NCBI GenBank assembly: GCA_023144005.1
Contig: JAGLGN010000001.1
Span: 62,001 to 126,000 of the forward strand
Reading direction: 5' to 3'
Length of the DNA: 64,000 bases
DNA from: a bacterium
Lineage (GTDB): Bacteria > AUK180
Below the pieces are notes generated by a model. It worked only from the letters and a program-made list of their open reading frames with translations. It searched no databases and had not been told where the DNA came from. Position numbers and translations under genes: made by a program. Below, piece after piece: positions 32,675 through 42,552 of this stretch (its first letter is position 1; every line of letters starts with the position of its first letter).

Positions 32675-35304
32675 TTTTTCTTCCTCCTTTTCCCAAATCC
32701 CTGCCGGGATGTGATATCTTCAATTTTTTGCTTAACCTTGGATGTGTCCTGAGACTTGCCTGTCATTAGCAATGAGGCATCTTTTTTATGTCCCTGATAG
32801 AATTCTTCCTGCTTTTTCACATGAAGGAATGCCGTCAGGTCCTCATTTTCCGCAAGGCGGAAAAATACGGATGTCACGCCGTCCTCGACCTGAGCCAGCA
32901 TATCTTCGAACAATTCAAAGCTTTCCTTCTTATATTCAATGAGAGGATCCTTCTGGCCGTATGCACGGTAATAGATCACTTCTCTCAAACCATCCATGGA
33001 GAGCAGATGGTCCTTCCAGTTGAAATCCAGTATCTCAAGGATGATCGCCTTCAGAAAATAGGGAAATTCTTCGACAAGCATCGCTTTCTTTCTGTCAAAG
33101 ACCTTATCAGTGTCGCTTACGGCACTGTCAATGATCTTATCGGGTTCCATGGCGTCAAGCGACCCTTCAAGCTCACGAGGGATAGTGAGATGCAATTGAT
33201 TGAGATATTGAACCGCACCCTTGATATCCCACATATCCGGCAGGACTTTCGGCGGGAAGAAGCCGTTCATATTCTCCCTTACGGAAGAGGTCATCATCTC
33301 TCTTGCTTCTTCTTCTATTCCATCCATTTTCAGGATCTTCTTTCTTAATCTATAAACAAGTTTCCTTTGTTCATTGTTCACATCATCATATTTCAGAAGA
33401 TTCTTTCTTATATCAAAATTGTGTGCTTCAACCTGTTTCTGTGCCCTTTCGATCCCAGATGAAATAATGGGATGTTCTATCCTTTCATCCTCGGGCAGTC
33501 CTAGTTTATCCAGCATTCCCCTCATCTTATCGGAGCCGAAAAGACGCATCAAATCATCTTCCAGAGAGATAAAGAACCGTGAAGCGCCGGGATCGCCCTG
33601 CCTTCCTGAACGGCCTCTTAACTGATTATCTATACGGCGGGACTCATGCCTTTCCGAACCGATAATATAAAGTCCGCATCCGGCTTCCTTTGCGCATGCC
33701 TTGTGTTCCGGCAGACAATTTGAACACCCCTGCTCCGGCGGTGATACCCAGCAATGCATCCTTCCTTCCACTCTGGGACAGAGAACCGTGCCTTCTCCGA
33801 GTTTGATATCGGTTCCACGGCCGGCCATATTAGTAGCGATAGTTATCGCTCCCGCTTCGCCGGCACGGGAAATGATCTCGGCCTCTCTTTGATGATGCTT
33901 GGCATTGAGAACATTGCATTGAATGTTTTTATTTCTTCGTAAAAGGGCGGATAAGGTCTCCGAATCCTCAATTGAAGTTGTACCTACAAGGATCGGCCGG
34001 CCCGCTTTATGCCACTTGGCGATCTCTTCTATTATCGCGAGGAATTTGCCTTGTTTCGTTTTGTAGACCGCATCATTATAATCCGAGCGTATCATCAGCT
34101 CATTTGTGGGAATAACGAGAACATCAAGCTTGTATATTTCAATGAACTCACCGGCTTCTGTAAGAGCGGTACCGGTCATTCCAGCCAGTTTATGATACAT
34201 TCGGAAATAATTCTGTATGGTTATAGTGGCGAGGGTTTGACTTTCTTCCTTGACCGAGACTTTTTCCTTCGCCTCCAGGGCCTGATGCAGGCCGTCGGAA
34301 AAACGCCTGCCATCCATGATCCTGCCGGTAAATTCGTCAACTATCAAGACCTGATTATCCTTAACTATATAATCAATATCCTTTTTGTAACAATTATGCG
34401 CGCATAGGGACTTGGTAATATAGTGGACGAGATGAAAATTCTGTGGTTCATACAGATTATTCACGCCAAGAAGCGCTTCCATATGCTCTACGCCCTCATC
34501 CATAAGGACTGCCGTCTTCTCTTTTTCATGAAGTTCAAAATGGTCGTCCTGTTTTAATCTTCTTACGAATTTATCTATCGTCACATATTTTTTTGTTGAT
34601 TCCACGGATGCGCCGGAAATGATCAGCGGAGTACGGGCCTCATCAATAAGTATGGAATCAACTTCATCGATAATGGCGAAATCCAGATCTCCTTGAACGG
34701 TATGTTCCTTGGAAAGAACCATGTTGTCTCTTAAGTAATCAAAGCCGAATTCACTGTTGGTGCCGTAAACCACATGGCAGCGGTAGGCCGCCTGCCTCTC
34801 ATCATATTCCATCATATTCTGGAGAACTCCGACCGTGAGGCCCAAGAATTCGTATATCGGGGACATCCACTCGGCATCCCTCTTTGCCAGATAATCATTC
34901 ACCGTGACAAGATGGACCTTTTTGCCGGCAATGGCGTTCAAAAACACCGGAAGGGTTGCCGCCAGGGTTTTGCCTTCCCCTGTCTTCATCTCGGCGATGA
35001 TCCCGCGATGCAGGACAATGCCGCCAAGTATCTGAACATCGAAGTGCCGCATCTTCAGGGTTCTGCAGCTTACTTCTCTGACCAGAGCGAAGGCCTCGGG
35101 AAGTATTTTCTCCATCGCTGCGTCTATATCTTTATCCTTACCAAGCCGTTCCTTCAATTCATCGGGAAATACCTTCAATTGAGAATCGGTCATTGACCTC
35201 ATCTTTTGCTCAAGCTGATTGACCTCTTCTACTATCGGTTCAAGCTTTTTCAGCATCCTTTCATTGCGGTTTCCGAAGAGCTTTCCAAGGGAATCCCATA
35301 TCAT
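32671..35304 (-). CDS. secA: Preprotein translocase ATPase SecA with Cys-rich insertion
   Basis: An 877-residue SecA. Walker A is MKTGEGKTLA (about 94-103), Walker B VDSILIDEAR, and the SF2 motifs GRGTDIKLGEGT, ESRRIDNQLRGRSGRQGDPG are intact. Between GRGTDIKL and the GLYIIGSERHE block there is an extra stretch of about 35 residues with six Cys (33651-33770), absent from E. coli and Bacillus SecA and likely to bind zinc. The usual C-terminal SecB/zinc tail is missing; the protein ends in a basic RRKKK tail. The ATG at 35304 overlaps the topA stop (ATGA) with AGAGG before it; an upstream start within topA is not needed. Confidence 0.95.
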   Translation of the reverse strand: MIWDSLGKLFGNRNERMLKKLEPIVEEVNQLEQKMRSMTDSQLKVFPDELKERLGKDKDIDAAMEKILPEAFALVREVSCRTLKMRHFDVQILGGIVLHRGIIAEMKTGEGKTLAATLPVFLNAIAGKKVHLVTVNDYLAKRDAEWMSPIYEFLGLTVGVLQNMMEYDERQAAYRCHVVYGTNSEFGFDYLRDNMVLSKEHTVQGDLDFAIIDEVDSILIDEARTPLIISGASVESTKKYVTIDKFVRRLKQDDHFELHEKEKTAVLMDEGVEHMEALLGVNNLYEPQNFHLVHYITKSLCAHNCYKKDIDYIVKDNQVLIVDEFTGRIMDGRRFSDGLHQALEAKEKVSVKEESQTLATITIQNYFRMYHKLAGMTGTALTEAGEFIEIYKLDVLVIPTNELMIRSDYNDAVYKTKQGKFLAIIEEIAKWHKAGRPILVGTTSIEDSETLSALLRRNKNIQCNVLNAKHHQREAEIISRAGEAGAITIATNMAGRGTDIKLGEGTVLCPRVEGRMHCWVSPPEQGCSNCLPEHKACAKEAGCGLYIIGSERHESRRIDNQLRGRSGRQGDPGASRFFISLEDDLMRLFGSDKMRGMLDKLGLPEDERIEHPIISSGIERAQKQVEAHNFDIRKNLLKYDDVNNEQRKLVYRLRKKILKMDGIEEEAREMMTSSVRENMNGFFPPKVLPDMWDIKGAVQYLNQLHLTIPRELEGSLDAMEPDKIIDSAVSDTDKVFDRKKAMLVEEFPYFLKAIILEILDFNWKDHLLSMDGLREVIYYRAYGQKDPLIEYKKESFELFEDMLAQVEDGVTSVFFRLAENEDLTAFLHVKKQEEFYQGHKKDASLLMTGKSQDTSKVKQKIEDITSRQGFGKRRKKK

Positions 35305-37472
35305 TGGGCATCCTCTTGAATGTTCCCGCAAAGCGGACATTTATATTTTTTCCTATAGGGATAGAGTAGGATCGACCCGCATTGCGAACACTTGCCTTCG
35401 ACCGGCCGGGTAAATATAATGAAGTCGCATTTGGAGTCATCGGATGAGCTGTTGTTCTCGCATATATAATACGGTTTCTTCTTTCTTGAGATCTTCTCAA
35501 ATATGAACCCGCCGCACTTTGGGCACTTGAGGCCCGTAGTAAAGGCCATGGAATGGCCGCACTTATCATTCGGGCATTTTAGGTATTTGCCCCATTGGCC
35601 GAGGCGGACTTCCATCGCTTTACCGCATTTCGGGCAGAGAACATCGCTATCCTCCACAATGTTTCGAGTATATCTACATTTGGGATAATTGATACAAGAG
35701 ATGAAACGCCCGTATCTGCCGTCTCGGTAAACGAGTTCGCCCTTACAATCGGGACATTCTTCCCCGACCCTTTCAATGAGCTTGTCTTTCACGGATTCCA
35801 ATTTATCCTTGGCCTCTTCAAGCTGCTTCATCACGATCTTCCAATTTTTTTGTATCAATTCCTTATAATCCAGTTCGCCCTGCTCAATACGGTCAAGTTC
35901 ATTTTCAACATCTCTTGTAAAATTGTAGTCGAGGATACGGGGAAAGCCTTTCACGAGAAAATCATTGACGATCGTTCCCAATTCTGACGGTACAAGAGCT
36001 TTTTCTTTGCTTTCCACGTATTTTCTGTCCAGCAATGTGGAAATAATAGTGGCATATGTGGATGGGCGGCCGATCCCTTTTTCCTCAAGCAGGCGGATCA
36101 ATGTCCCGGATGAAAAACGCGGTTTCGCCTTGGTCTCCTTTGCATCCGAGCGTAGAGCTTTCATTTTCACGATAGAGTCCTTCTTCACCTGAAGGAATGC
36201 GATCTCTTTCTCATCAGCTCTGCTGAGTTTGCGGAAACCATCAAATTTCACTTTGGAAATAACCGATTGAAAAGTGTATCCGGCTTTATCGGTGATCACG
36301 GCAACCGTTTGAATACTGTCGCTGCCGGGAGCCATAATACTGGCGAGATATCTGTTAAAAATGAGGGTATAGAGTTTCAGATGATCCCCTTTGATATGGG
36401 TCTTCATCTTCTCGGGGAGGTAGTCGATATGTGTCGGGCGGATCGCCTCATGGGCATCTTGGACCTTGGAGCCCTTTTTTGGCCGTGGCATATTCCCGCA
36501 ATATTCCTTCCCATAAGCCTTTTCGATATATTTCTGGGCTGAGCCGAAAGCGCTGGCAGAGATCCTTGTGGAATCCGTTCTCATATATGTGATCAGGCCG
36601 ACAGGGCCCTTGCCGACATCGACACCTTCATATAAGCCCTGAGCGACACGCATGGTCTTCTTGGGCGACCAATTGAAGCGTTTGGCGGCTTCCTGCTGGA
36701 GAGAGCTTGTGATAAGCGGCAATGGCGGGCTTACTTTCTTGGTGCTTTTTTTAATATCGCTGACAATGTATTGCGATGAGGCCTTTATTTCCTTCAGGCA
36801 CTTTTTCTCCAGTTTCTGATCTTTTATCTCAGCTTTCTTTTTTCCGATCTTGCTCAATTTGAAGTCCACACCGGAAGCAAAATCAAATTGCGCGAATATC
36901 TCCCAATACTTCTCCGGAACAAAGGCGAGGATCAACTCTTCACGTTCGCATATCATCCTCAAAGCCACCGATTGGACACGGCCTGCCGAAAGTCCTTTTT
37001 TTACTTTCTGCCATAGGAAGGGCGAAAGCTTATAGCCGACAATACGGTCAAGCAGTCTGCGGCCCTGCTGGGAATTGACCTTATCCATATCCAATTCGGA
37101 TGGATGCTTGAATCCGTTCTTTATCCCTGCAACCGTGATCTCATTGATCATGACCCTTTTAAAATGCGTGTCCGGAGACAGGGTTGAGATATGATAAGCA
37201 ATAGCCTCTCCCTCGCGATCTGGATCAGTTGCCAGAAAGACCGTATCGGCATTTTCCATTTCTGTTTTCAACATATCGATGATCTTCTTCTTTTCAGCGA
37301 TCTGTGTGTAATTTATCTTAATATCTTTTTCATCTATGAATACACCAAAGCGATTCTTGGGAAGGTCTATGATATGTCCCATGGACGCAACGACCTTGAA
37401 ATCCTTTCCAAGAATAGAACTTATGGTTCTGGTCTTCGCCGGTGACTCAACAATCACTAATTTAATAGCCAT
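35301..37472 (-). CDS. topA: DNA topoisomerase I
   Basis: A 723-residue type IA topoisomerase. The Toprim start is VIVESPAKTRTISSIL (7-22), the acidic DPDREGEA is at about 83-90, and the catalytic tyrosine is Tyr296 in GLITYMRTDSTRIS. After about 575 come four C-terminal Cys4 zinc ribbons (CPDC, CPKC, CPKC, CSQC, each with a second Cys pair). It relaxes negative supercoils. It overlaps dprA by 11 bp upstream and secA by 4 bp downstream. Confidence 0.96.
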   Translation of the reverse strand: MAIKLVIVESPAKTRTISSILGKDFKVVASMGHIIDLPKNRFGVFIDEKDIKINYTQIAEKKKIIDMLKTEMENADTVFLATDPDREGEAIAYHISTLSPDTHFKRVMINEITVAGIKNGFKHPSELDMDKVNSQQGRRLLDRIVGYKLSPFLWQKVKKGLSAGRVQSVALRMICEREELILAFVPEKYWEIFAQFDFASGVDFKLSKIGKKKAEIKDQKLEKKCLKEIKASSQYIVSDIKKSTKKVSPPLPLITSSLQQEAAKRFNWSPKKTMRVAQGLYEGVDVGKGPVGLITYMRTDSTRISASAFGSAQKYIEKAYGKEYCGNMPRPKKGSKVQDAHEAIRPTHIDYLPEKMKTHIKGDHLKLYTLIFNRYLASIMAPGSDSIQTVAVITDKAGYTFQSVISKVKFDGFRKLSRADEKEIAFLQVKKDSIVKMKALRSDAKETKAKPRFSSGTLIRLLEEKGIGRPSTYATIISTLLDRKYVESKEKALVPSELGTIVNDFLVKGFPRILDYNFTRDVENELDRIEQGELDYKELIQKNWKIVMKQLEEAKDKLESVKDKLIERVGEECPDCKGELVYRDGRYGRFISCINYPKCRYTRNIVEDSDVLCPKCGKAMEVRLGQWGKYLKCPNDKCGHSMAFTTGLKCPKCGGFIFEKISRKKKPYYICENNSSSDDSKCDFIIFTRPVEGKCSQCGSILLYPYRKKYKCPLCGNIQEDAQ

Positions 37473-38523
37473 TATCTACTCCTCTGTAAGCATTATTCGC
37501 CATTTTTAATATAAGGTTCTCAAATTCTAATTTGAATAGTATACCACTTAACTTTCCAAAATCAAACCCGGTGGTCTCCATTAAGCCGTCAAACCCAATG
37601 GGAGACTCCTTCACAAGGTTTAAGACCTTCATTTCCTGCTCATTCAATTTCCCTTCATTATTGCCTTTGAGATCCTCCCCGATGATCTCGGATATATTGA
37701 GCAGGGGGAATGCCATTGCACTTTTTATGAGATAATTAGCACCTTCAGATGAAATGCGGTTGATGTCTCCCGGAATTGCATAAACATCCCTTCCCTGCTC
37801 TATTGCCGTTCTCGCGGTTATCAGGGAACCGGAACGTATTCGGGCTTCGATAACTATGACCGCTCTACTGAGGCCGGAGATCAAACGGTTACGGATAGGA
37901 AAGCGAAATGGGGCGGCGGCAAGACCGGGATAGGATTCGGTAATGACACAGCCGGATCGCGCAATATGTTCTTTTAACGAAATATTGAAAGCCGGATAGC
38001 ATAGATCGATGCCTGTTGCCATCACCCCAATCGTAGCTCCACCCTTCAACGCGCCTTTATGAGCAAAAGAGTCGATCCCGGCGGCAAGGCCGGACACGAC
38101 GGTGATCCCGTTCGAAGACAGCTTATGAGAAAAATCTTCCGCCAGAGATCTTCCGTAAGGCGTGTATCGGCGGGAACCTACCACTCCAATGCAATCGGAG
38201 TTCAAATACTTTCTGTTACCAAGAACAAAGAGCATCATCGGAGGGGCATAAATGTCTCTCAAAAGCACGGGATAATCGTCATCTTCCCAGACAAGCAGAT
38301 CAATTCCTTTATCTCTCAACTCCTGCTCCTTCAAGGAAAAATCCATTCCTTCTGAAGTTTCTATCTTCTGCTTTTGCTTTTTAGTAAGATCGTGGGTCTT
38401 GTAATTCTGAAATAGTTCTGAAGGAGAATTGTATTTTTCTCTTACAGTATTCTGGAAGCTGAGAGAAAAATCGCAATAACTGTACCTTAAATAGTCATTA
38501 AAAAGAAAATTCTTCGGTTTCAA
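37462..38523 (-). CDS. dprA: DNA-processing protein DprA
   Basis: A 353-residue protein. The Rossmann core is clear: GVVGSRRYTPYG (about 112-123), VVSGLAAGIDSFAHKGAL (about 140-157), GVMATGID and RSGSLITARTA with the EQGRDVYAIPG block. A winged-helix domain (about 290-350) follows. DprA protects incoming ssDNA and loads RecA in natural transformation; together with the ComEB-like deaminase and the pilus ATPases this is compatible with, but does not prove, competence. Overlaps neighbours on both sides. Confidence 0.94.
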   Translation of the reverse strand: MKPKNFLFNDYLRYSYCDFSLSFQNTVREKYNSPSELFQNYKTHDLTKKQKQKIETSEGMDFSLKEQELRDKGIDLLVWEDDDYPVLLRDIYAPPMMLFVLGNRKYLNSDCIGVVGSRRYTPYGRSLAEDFSHKLSSNGITVVSGLAAGIDSFAHKGALKGGATIGVMATGIDLCYPAFNISLKEHIARSGCVITESYPGLAAAPFRFPIRNRLISGLSRAVIVIEARIRSGSLITARTAIEQGRDVYAIPGDINRISSEGANYLIKSAMAFPLLNISEIIGEDLKGNNEGKLNEQEMKVLNLVKESPIGFDGLMETTGFDFGKLSGILFKLEFENLILKMANNAYRGVDNGY

Positions 38524-38881
38524 TGTCCTTGTCTATGGGGCCCATTCTGATCTTTAATACGGGAACGATAATATTTTCATTCACATATCTGCATTTCAGA
38601 ATATAATTTTCTCCGTTCTTAGTCATTTGAAAATCTTCTTTCAACACTTCCACCGATATATTCTCTTCCGGATCCAAGTCGTCAAAGAATCTCTCCTGCA
38701 GCTTTTCATAACGGGTTTCCCCGTTATTCTGCATATATTTCTGTGTCTGATACAGGATTCTTTTGATCTTTGCCGTATCACCGTTGACCTTAAGATACGG
38801 TATGGTAAAGAGAATGATCCCGACAATAATGACCAGGACAATTATCAGTCCTATTATAGATCCTCCGCGGCGTTTCATCAC
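38498..38881 (-). CDS. Single-pass membrane protein of unknown function
   Basis: A 127-residue protein. A basic start (MKRRGGS) and one strongly hydrophobic helix (about 8-28) are followed by a helical and then beta-rich soluble part of 95 residues. The pattern resembles DUF4845-type or minor-pilin-like proteins, but no prepilin peptidase site can be pointed to with confidence. The start is coupled to the LysM gene stop (shared base), and the end overlaps dprA by 26 bp. Confidence 0.6.
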   Translation of the reverse strand: MMKRRGGSIIGLIIVLVIIVGIILFTIPYLKVNGDTAKIKRILYQTQKYMQNNGETRYEKLQERFFDDLDPEENISVEVLKEDFQMTKNGENYILKCRYVNENIIVPVLKIRMGPIDKDIETEEFSF

Positions 38882-40020
38882 TACTCCGTAAAACGGATAA
38901 TATCACCCACTTCTATAAGTTCGTTCACTTGGGTAACTACGGCAGATGACGAATATTCAAAGGTCTTGATGATCTTCAGTCGTCCGATCTCAAGTTCGCC
39001 CGTCGTGGCGGTACCACCCATAGGATCTGAGATACGCTTGGAATCCTTGTACACATAAAATTTCTGACCGGCCTGGATCCCGGATGTACTGCCAAGGTTG
39101 ATATAAACAATATCCTGCCGATGCCCGAGCATTCCACCCAATTCCTTGGAACCCGCGATAACACCCTCGGTATACTCAGGTGTGCCGCCCAGGTCCATAT
39201 ACACCCATCTTTCAGGATCATATGCCATAAGAAGATCGCCTTTTTCCAATTTGTCAAAGGATTTTTTCACCTCGCCTTTGATGGCGTACTCGCCCATCTC
39301 TACTATCGTGACAACTCCCTTAATAACAAACTTCTTTCCCAGAGCGCTCTTGGTGGATGGATCTTTTACTTCATCGAAGTAGGTATATATCAAGAAAGCA
39401 TCGCCTATTGCAACATCTTCATAGAAATTCAAAAAGATCAATTCGTGCGCGCCATGATATTCTTGGAAAGTCTCTTCAAAATCCACAATATATCCCTGTT
39501 CAGGAAGTTCGCCGGCTTGAACAACGCCTCCTGCGGCAAGGACTTGATTGTCAAAAGAGATCGGGATCTCCAGATCCTTGATCACTTCTTCCTCGGGGAG
39601 CTCCTCTTCAAATGCTTCGTCCTCATACGGCACTTCATCTTCCACCACCACTTCCGTCTCTTCTTCCACCTTAATAGGTTCCACGACCACAGGGGTCTCC
39701 TCCTTAATAGGGACCTCTTCTTCGACGGGTGTCTCAACTATCGTTTCATTCATCTCTGTTTCGACCTCTTCGGCTGCGGCATCGATACCGGGTATAACCA
39801 GTTGATCGTCAGGGAATATCAGATCAGGATTTGTAATATATGTGTTTGCTTCCCAGATCTTCGGCCAAAGGTAGGGGTTATCATAGTATTTTTTAGAGAT
39901 ATTCCAAAGGCAATCCCCTTCCTTGATGATATAAACACCATCCTTCAATTGGAGAACATCTGCTCTGCCTACGGAGCATATTAACAAGAGCAAGAGTAAG
40001 AGTGCATAGATCTTTTTCAT
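38881..40020 (-). CDS. Exported LysM-domain protein
   Basis: A 379-residue protein with a signal peptide (about 1-20, ending SVGRA). A LysM domain follows at about 28-77 (YIIKEGDCLWNISKKYYDNPYLWPKIWEAN, then IFPDDQLVIPG). Residues 80-165 are a Glu/Val/Pro-rich low-complexity stretch, and the last 200 residues form a separate domain. It should bind peptidoglycan. GAGGTG precedes the ATG. It follows the aldolase gene by 8 bp. Confidence 0.85.
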   Translation of the reverse strand: MKKIYALLLLLLLICSVGRADVLQLKDGVYIIKEGDCLWNISKKYYDNPYLWPKIWEANTYITNPDLIFPDDQLVIPGIDAAAEEVETEMNETIVETPVEEEVPIKEETPVVVEPIKVEEETEVVVEDEVPYEDEAFEEELPEEEVIKDLEIPISFDNQVLAAGGVVQAGELPEQGYIVDFEETFQEYHGAHELIFLNFYEDVAIGDAFLIYTYFDEVKDPSTKSALGKKFVIKGVVTIVEMGEYAIKGEVKKSFDKLEKGDLLMAYDPERWVYMDLGGTPEYTEGVIAGSKELGGMLGHRQDIVYINLGSTSGIQAGQKFYVYKDSKRISDPMGGTATTGELEIGRLKIIKTFEYSSSAVVTQVNELIEVGDIIRFTE

Positions 40021-40028
40021 TTATCACC

Positions 40029-40964
40029 TCATTGGGCGGCACTGCCGTCGCAGCCCAGTATCTTAATTTTTCGTTTAACCATTTCACGAATAGCATCTCG
40101 CGCGGGACCTAAATACTTTCTGGGATCAAATGCCGAAGGATTGGCCACAAATTCTTTTCGGATAGTGCCGGTCATCGCTAATCTCAGGTCAGTATCAATA
40201 TTTACCTTGGCGACACTCATGGCAGCCGCCTTTTTTATCATGGATTCCGGAACCCCCATAGCATGTCCCAGATCTCCGCCGTAATCATTACACAATTTTA
40301 CAAATTCGGGAATAACCGTAGATGAACCGTGTAAGACCAGCGGATATTTCTCAGGAAGCAATTCCTGTATCTCCTCCAAACGCTGAAAATTGAGTTTGGG
40401 CTCTGTCTTGAATTTATACGCTCCGTGGCTCGTGCCGATGGCAATGGCAAGGGAATCGCATCCGGTGCGTTCGACAAATTCAACGGCCTCCTGAGGATCG
40501 GTATATACAGCATCCTTCGCGGCTACATTGACATCATCTTCCACTCCCGCAAGTTTTCCCAATTCCGCTTCAACAGGGATGCCTCTCTCATGGGCATAAT
40601 CCACAACCTTTTTGGTTATGGCGATATTATCCTCGAGGGAATACTTCGAGCCGTCTATCATTACGGAAGAGAATCCTCCATCAATAACGGATTTGCACAA
40701 TTCAAAGGTGTCTCCATGATCCAGATGCAGCGCAATAGGGATATCGCTTGTAAGCAATGCGGCTTCTACGAGCTTGATCAGATATTCATGCCTGGCGTAT
40801 TTTCTGGCTCCGGCGGATACCTGAAGGATCAAAGAAGTATTCAATTCAGCCGCGGCTTCGACAATGCCCTGAATGATCTCCATATTGTTAACATTAAAGG
40901 CCCCGATAGCATAACCGCCGTCATTGGCCTTTTTGAACATTTCTGCTGTACCTACCTTAGGCAT
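40029..40964 (-). CDS. fba: Class II fructose-bisphosphate aldolase
   Basis: A 311-residue zinc aldolase. Metal ligands and catalytic residues appear in ALHLDHGDTFE (His/Asp, about 78-88), EAELGKLAGVEDD (Glu), GTSHGAYK (His) and LVLHGSST (His). GAFNVNNMEI at the N-terminus is typical. It cleaves fructose 1,6-bisphosphate in glycolysis or forms it in gluconeogenesis. AGGAGG precedes the ATG. It is the second gene behind the promoter at 41711-41744. Confidence 0.95.
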   Translation of the reverse strand: MPKVGTAEMFKKANDGGYAIGAFNVNNMEIIQGIVEAAAELNTSLILQVSAGARKYARHEYLIKLVEAALLTSDIPIALHLDHGDTFELCKSVIDGGFSSVMIDGSKYSLEDNIAITKKVVDYAHERGIPVEAELGKLAGVEDDVNVAAKDAVYTDPQEAVEFVERTGCDSLAIAIGTSHGAYKFKTEPKLNFQRLEEIQELLPEKYPLVLHGSSTVIPEFVKLCNDYGGDLGHAMGVPESMIKKAAAMSVAKVNIDTDLRLAMTGTIRKEFVANPSAFDPRKYLGPARDAIREMVKRKIKILGCDGSAAQ

Positions 40965-40972
40965 ATTTCCTC

Positions 40973-41710
40973 CTAAATAACTCTTTTTACTTTCGCTAAA
41001 AATTCAGTTTTGAACTGCAAACCGATTATGGCGGCATATCTCAGATTGAAATTGACCTGGGACAAGGTCAATTTGCCGGCGGAACCTTTTGTATAGAATT
41101 CCATAAGGGCTTTCTTCAATTTTTCCTCAGACGGGGTGAATGATAATATCCCGGGAGCCTTATCCGAGATCCCGAGCGTTATAAGCACCTTCTTGATCGA
41201 AATGATGAGCGTTGCGATAAGTTGCTGATTGGATCTTGTCAGAAGGGGCGAGTCCTGGAAAATTATGATCCCTTCATATTGCGAACCCTTCTCTTTGAAG
41301 TTCTTAATGAAGCTTATAGGTGTCTCTTCAATAGAGATATCCGTCCTCAGCCCGACATTCGAACACTTCTGCGAAAAATCCTTCGCCTTTTTTTCCTCGG
41401 AAGCGTGGGCGAAAATGATCATCTTTCCGGAAGCGAGGTTGAGATCAGCAAGTGTTTCCTTGATCTTCTTCATATCATAAATAAGCTTGATCTTATCATC
41501 CCCGAAGCCTACATAACTGCACTCCGCAGAATGTTCTTCATGAACAAAGGAAATGCCCTTATCGCCGATCTCTACAGACGAAGAGATCACCTGAATATCC
41601 AGGGCAGAATAAAAGGAAGTATTTACCGGAATATCGGTACGAAGAAGATTTCCGCAGAAAATACCCCCATGAAACATTATAAGTACAAAGAGTACTGTAA
41701 TTTTCCTCAT
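40973..41710 (-). CDS. Exported protein of unknown function
   Basis: A 245-residue protein with a signal peptide (about 1-19). The mature part has an alternating alpha/beta pattern, including LIYDMKKIKETLADLNLASGKMIIFAHASEE and EGIIIFQDSPLLTRSNQQLIATLIISI. I do not recognise the family. It is the promoter-proximal gene before fba and begins directly behind a leaderless-type promoter; the predicted start codon has no Shine-Dalgarno site. Confidence 0.6.
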   Translation of the reverse strand: MRKITVLFVLIMFHGGIFCGNLLRTDIPVNTSFYSALDIQVISSSVEIGDKGISFVHEEHSAECSYVGFGDDKIKLIYDMKKIKETLADLNLASGKMIIFAHASEEKKAKDFSQKCSNVGLRTDISIEETPISFIKNFKEKGSQYEGIIIFQDSPLLTRSNQQLIATLIISIKKVLITLGISDKAPGILSFTPSEEKLKKALMEFYTKGSAGKLTLSQVNFNLRYAAIIGLQFKTEFLAKVKRVI

Positions 41711-41744
41711 GCTATATTATATAACAAATTGTATGTATTTTCAA
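41711..41744 (-). promoter_or_regulatory. Sigma-70-type promoter, predicted leaderless, of the fba-lysM-dprA-topA-secA run
   Basis: On the minus strand TTGAAA (41744-41739), a 17-bp spacer, TATAAT (41721-41716), then five bases (ATAGC) and ATG. All genes from here to 28573 follow with gaps under 10 bp or overlaps, so this may be the main promoter for topA and secA. Confidence 0.78.
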
Positions 41745-41748
41745 ATAT

Positions 41749-42552
41749 TTAATCAAGTATGCGGAGCATGTGTAGAACATCGTCACTTTTGCCAAGTAGA
41801 TTCGTCCTTGCCCTTAACTTCATTTTGGAGTCATATATCTCCAGAAACGGGGAAAGACCGCCCGGGAGGATGCCGGTGATGTTTGCTTCTATTTTTACGG
41901 GATATACGCTATTGTCAGTAATATATTCCGTCAATTCTTTCCCAGAAAAAATGTTTCCCATGTCATATTTCGTCCAAGGGTCGCTTTTTTTGTAATATAA
42001 AACCAGCAAAATCCCGTCATTCTCCTTTGCGAGGGCCCTGCCATCGTCCAATGTGTACCATACCGGCTTGGGCCGAAAAATATGCATATTGTTCCTGATC
42101 AGAAAATAACCGTCGAGCACGAGAAAAGCAAGGAGTATAAAGGTCAATACCACGTAAACGGGGTTTAATCTGAAGACCAGCCGGGTCTTTTTATCAAAGA
42201 TCGCGGAAAGGGGTTTTTCAAATCCGAAAGCGTCAAAGATTTTTTTTGTTTCCTCCTCAATTACTTTCAGATCACGCCACCCGATAAAGGAAAGTATATT
42301 GTAGTAAAGGCGCCAATATATCCTGTAATCATCTCCACCGTCGCTTACAATAATCTCTGTTTTATACTTTTTTATGTCAACGGCGTACAGGCAGGCGAAT
42401 TTATTTCCTCTGCTCATCTTCAGGAGCTCATTTTCGGAAGGCGGCTCCACTTCATACCCTATTTCCGCTAAACTCCTCTCTACATGAGAAAGAGCTTCTG
42501 TGTCTTTTGGAAATGTATGGTACCCGTCGGTATTGAATGTCAGATCCAGCAT
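41749..42552 (-). CDS. Membrane protein with thioredoxin-like C-terminal region lacking the Cys pair
   Basis: A 267-residue protein. The N-terminal 130 residues are soluble, a membrane helix follows (about 134-153), and the last 95 residues look like a thioredoxin fold: ALAKENDGILLVLYYKKSDPWTKYDM where a CxxC would stand, a later VYPVKIEANITG strand, and SPFLEIYDSKMKL where the cis-Pro region would be. With no cysteines it cannot be a redox enzyme. The fold call is inference from pattern. It starts behind a leaderless-type promoter. Confidence 0.55.
   Translation of the reverse strand: MLDLTFNTDGYHTFPKDTEALSHVERSLAEIGYEVEPPSENELLKMSRGNKFACLYAVDIKKYKTEIIVSDGGDDYRIYWRLYYNILSFIGWRDLKVIEEETKKIFDAFGFEKPLSAIFDKKTRLVFRLNPVYVVLTFILLAFLVLDGYFLIRNNMHIFRPKPVWYTLDDGRALAKENDGILLVLYYKKSDPWTKYDMGNIFSGKELTEYITDNSVYPVKIEANITGILPGGLSPFLEIYDSKMKLRARTNLLGKSDDVLHMLRILD

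Noticed and set aside
32788-33348. A 186-codon plus-strand frame opposite secA
   Set aside because: Antisense to the conserved SecA C-terminal region; no ribosome site.
39121-39984. A 287-codon plus-strand frame opposite the LysM gene
   Set aside because: It mirrors the Glu-rich low-complexity part of the LysM protein, has no start signal and shows no motif.
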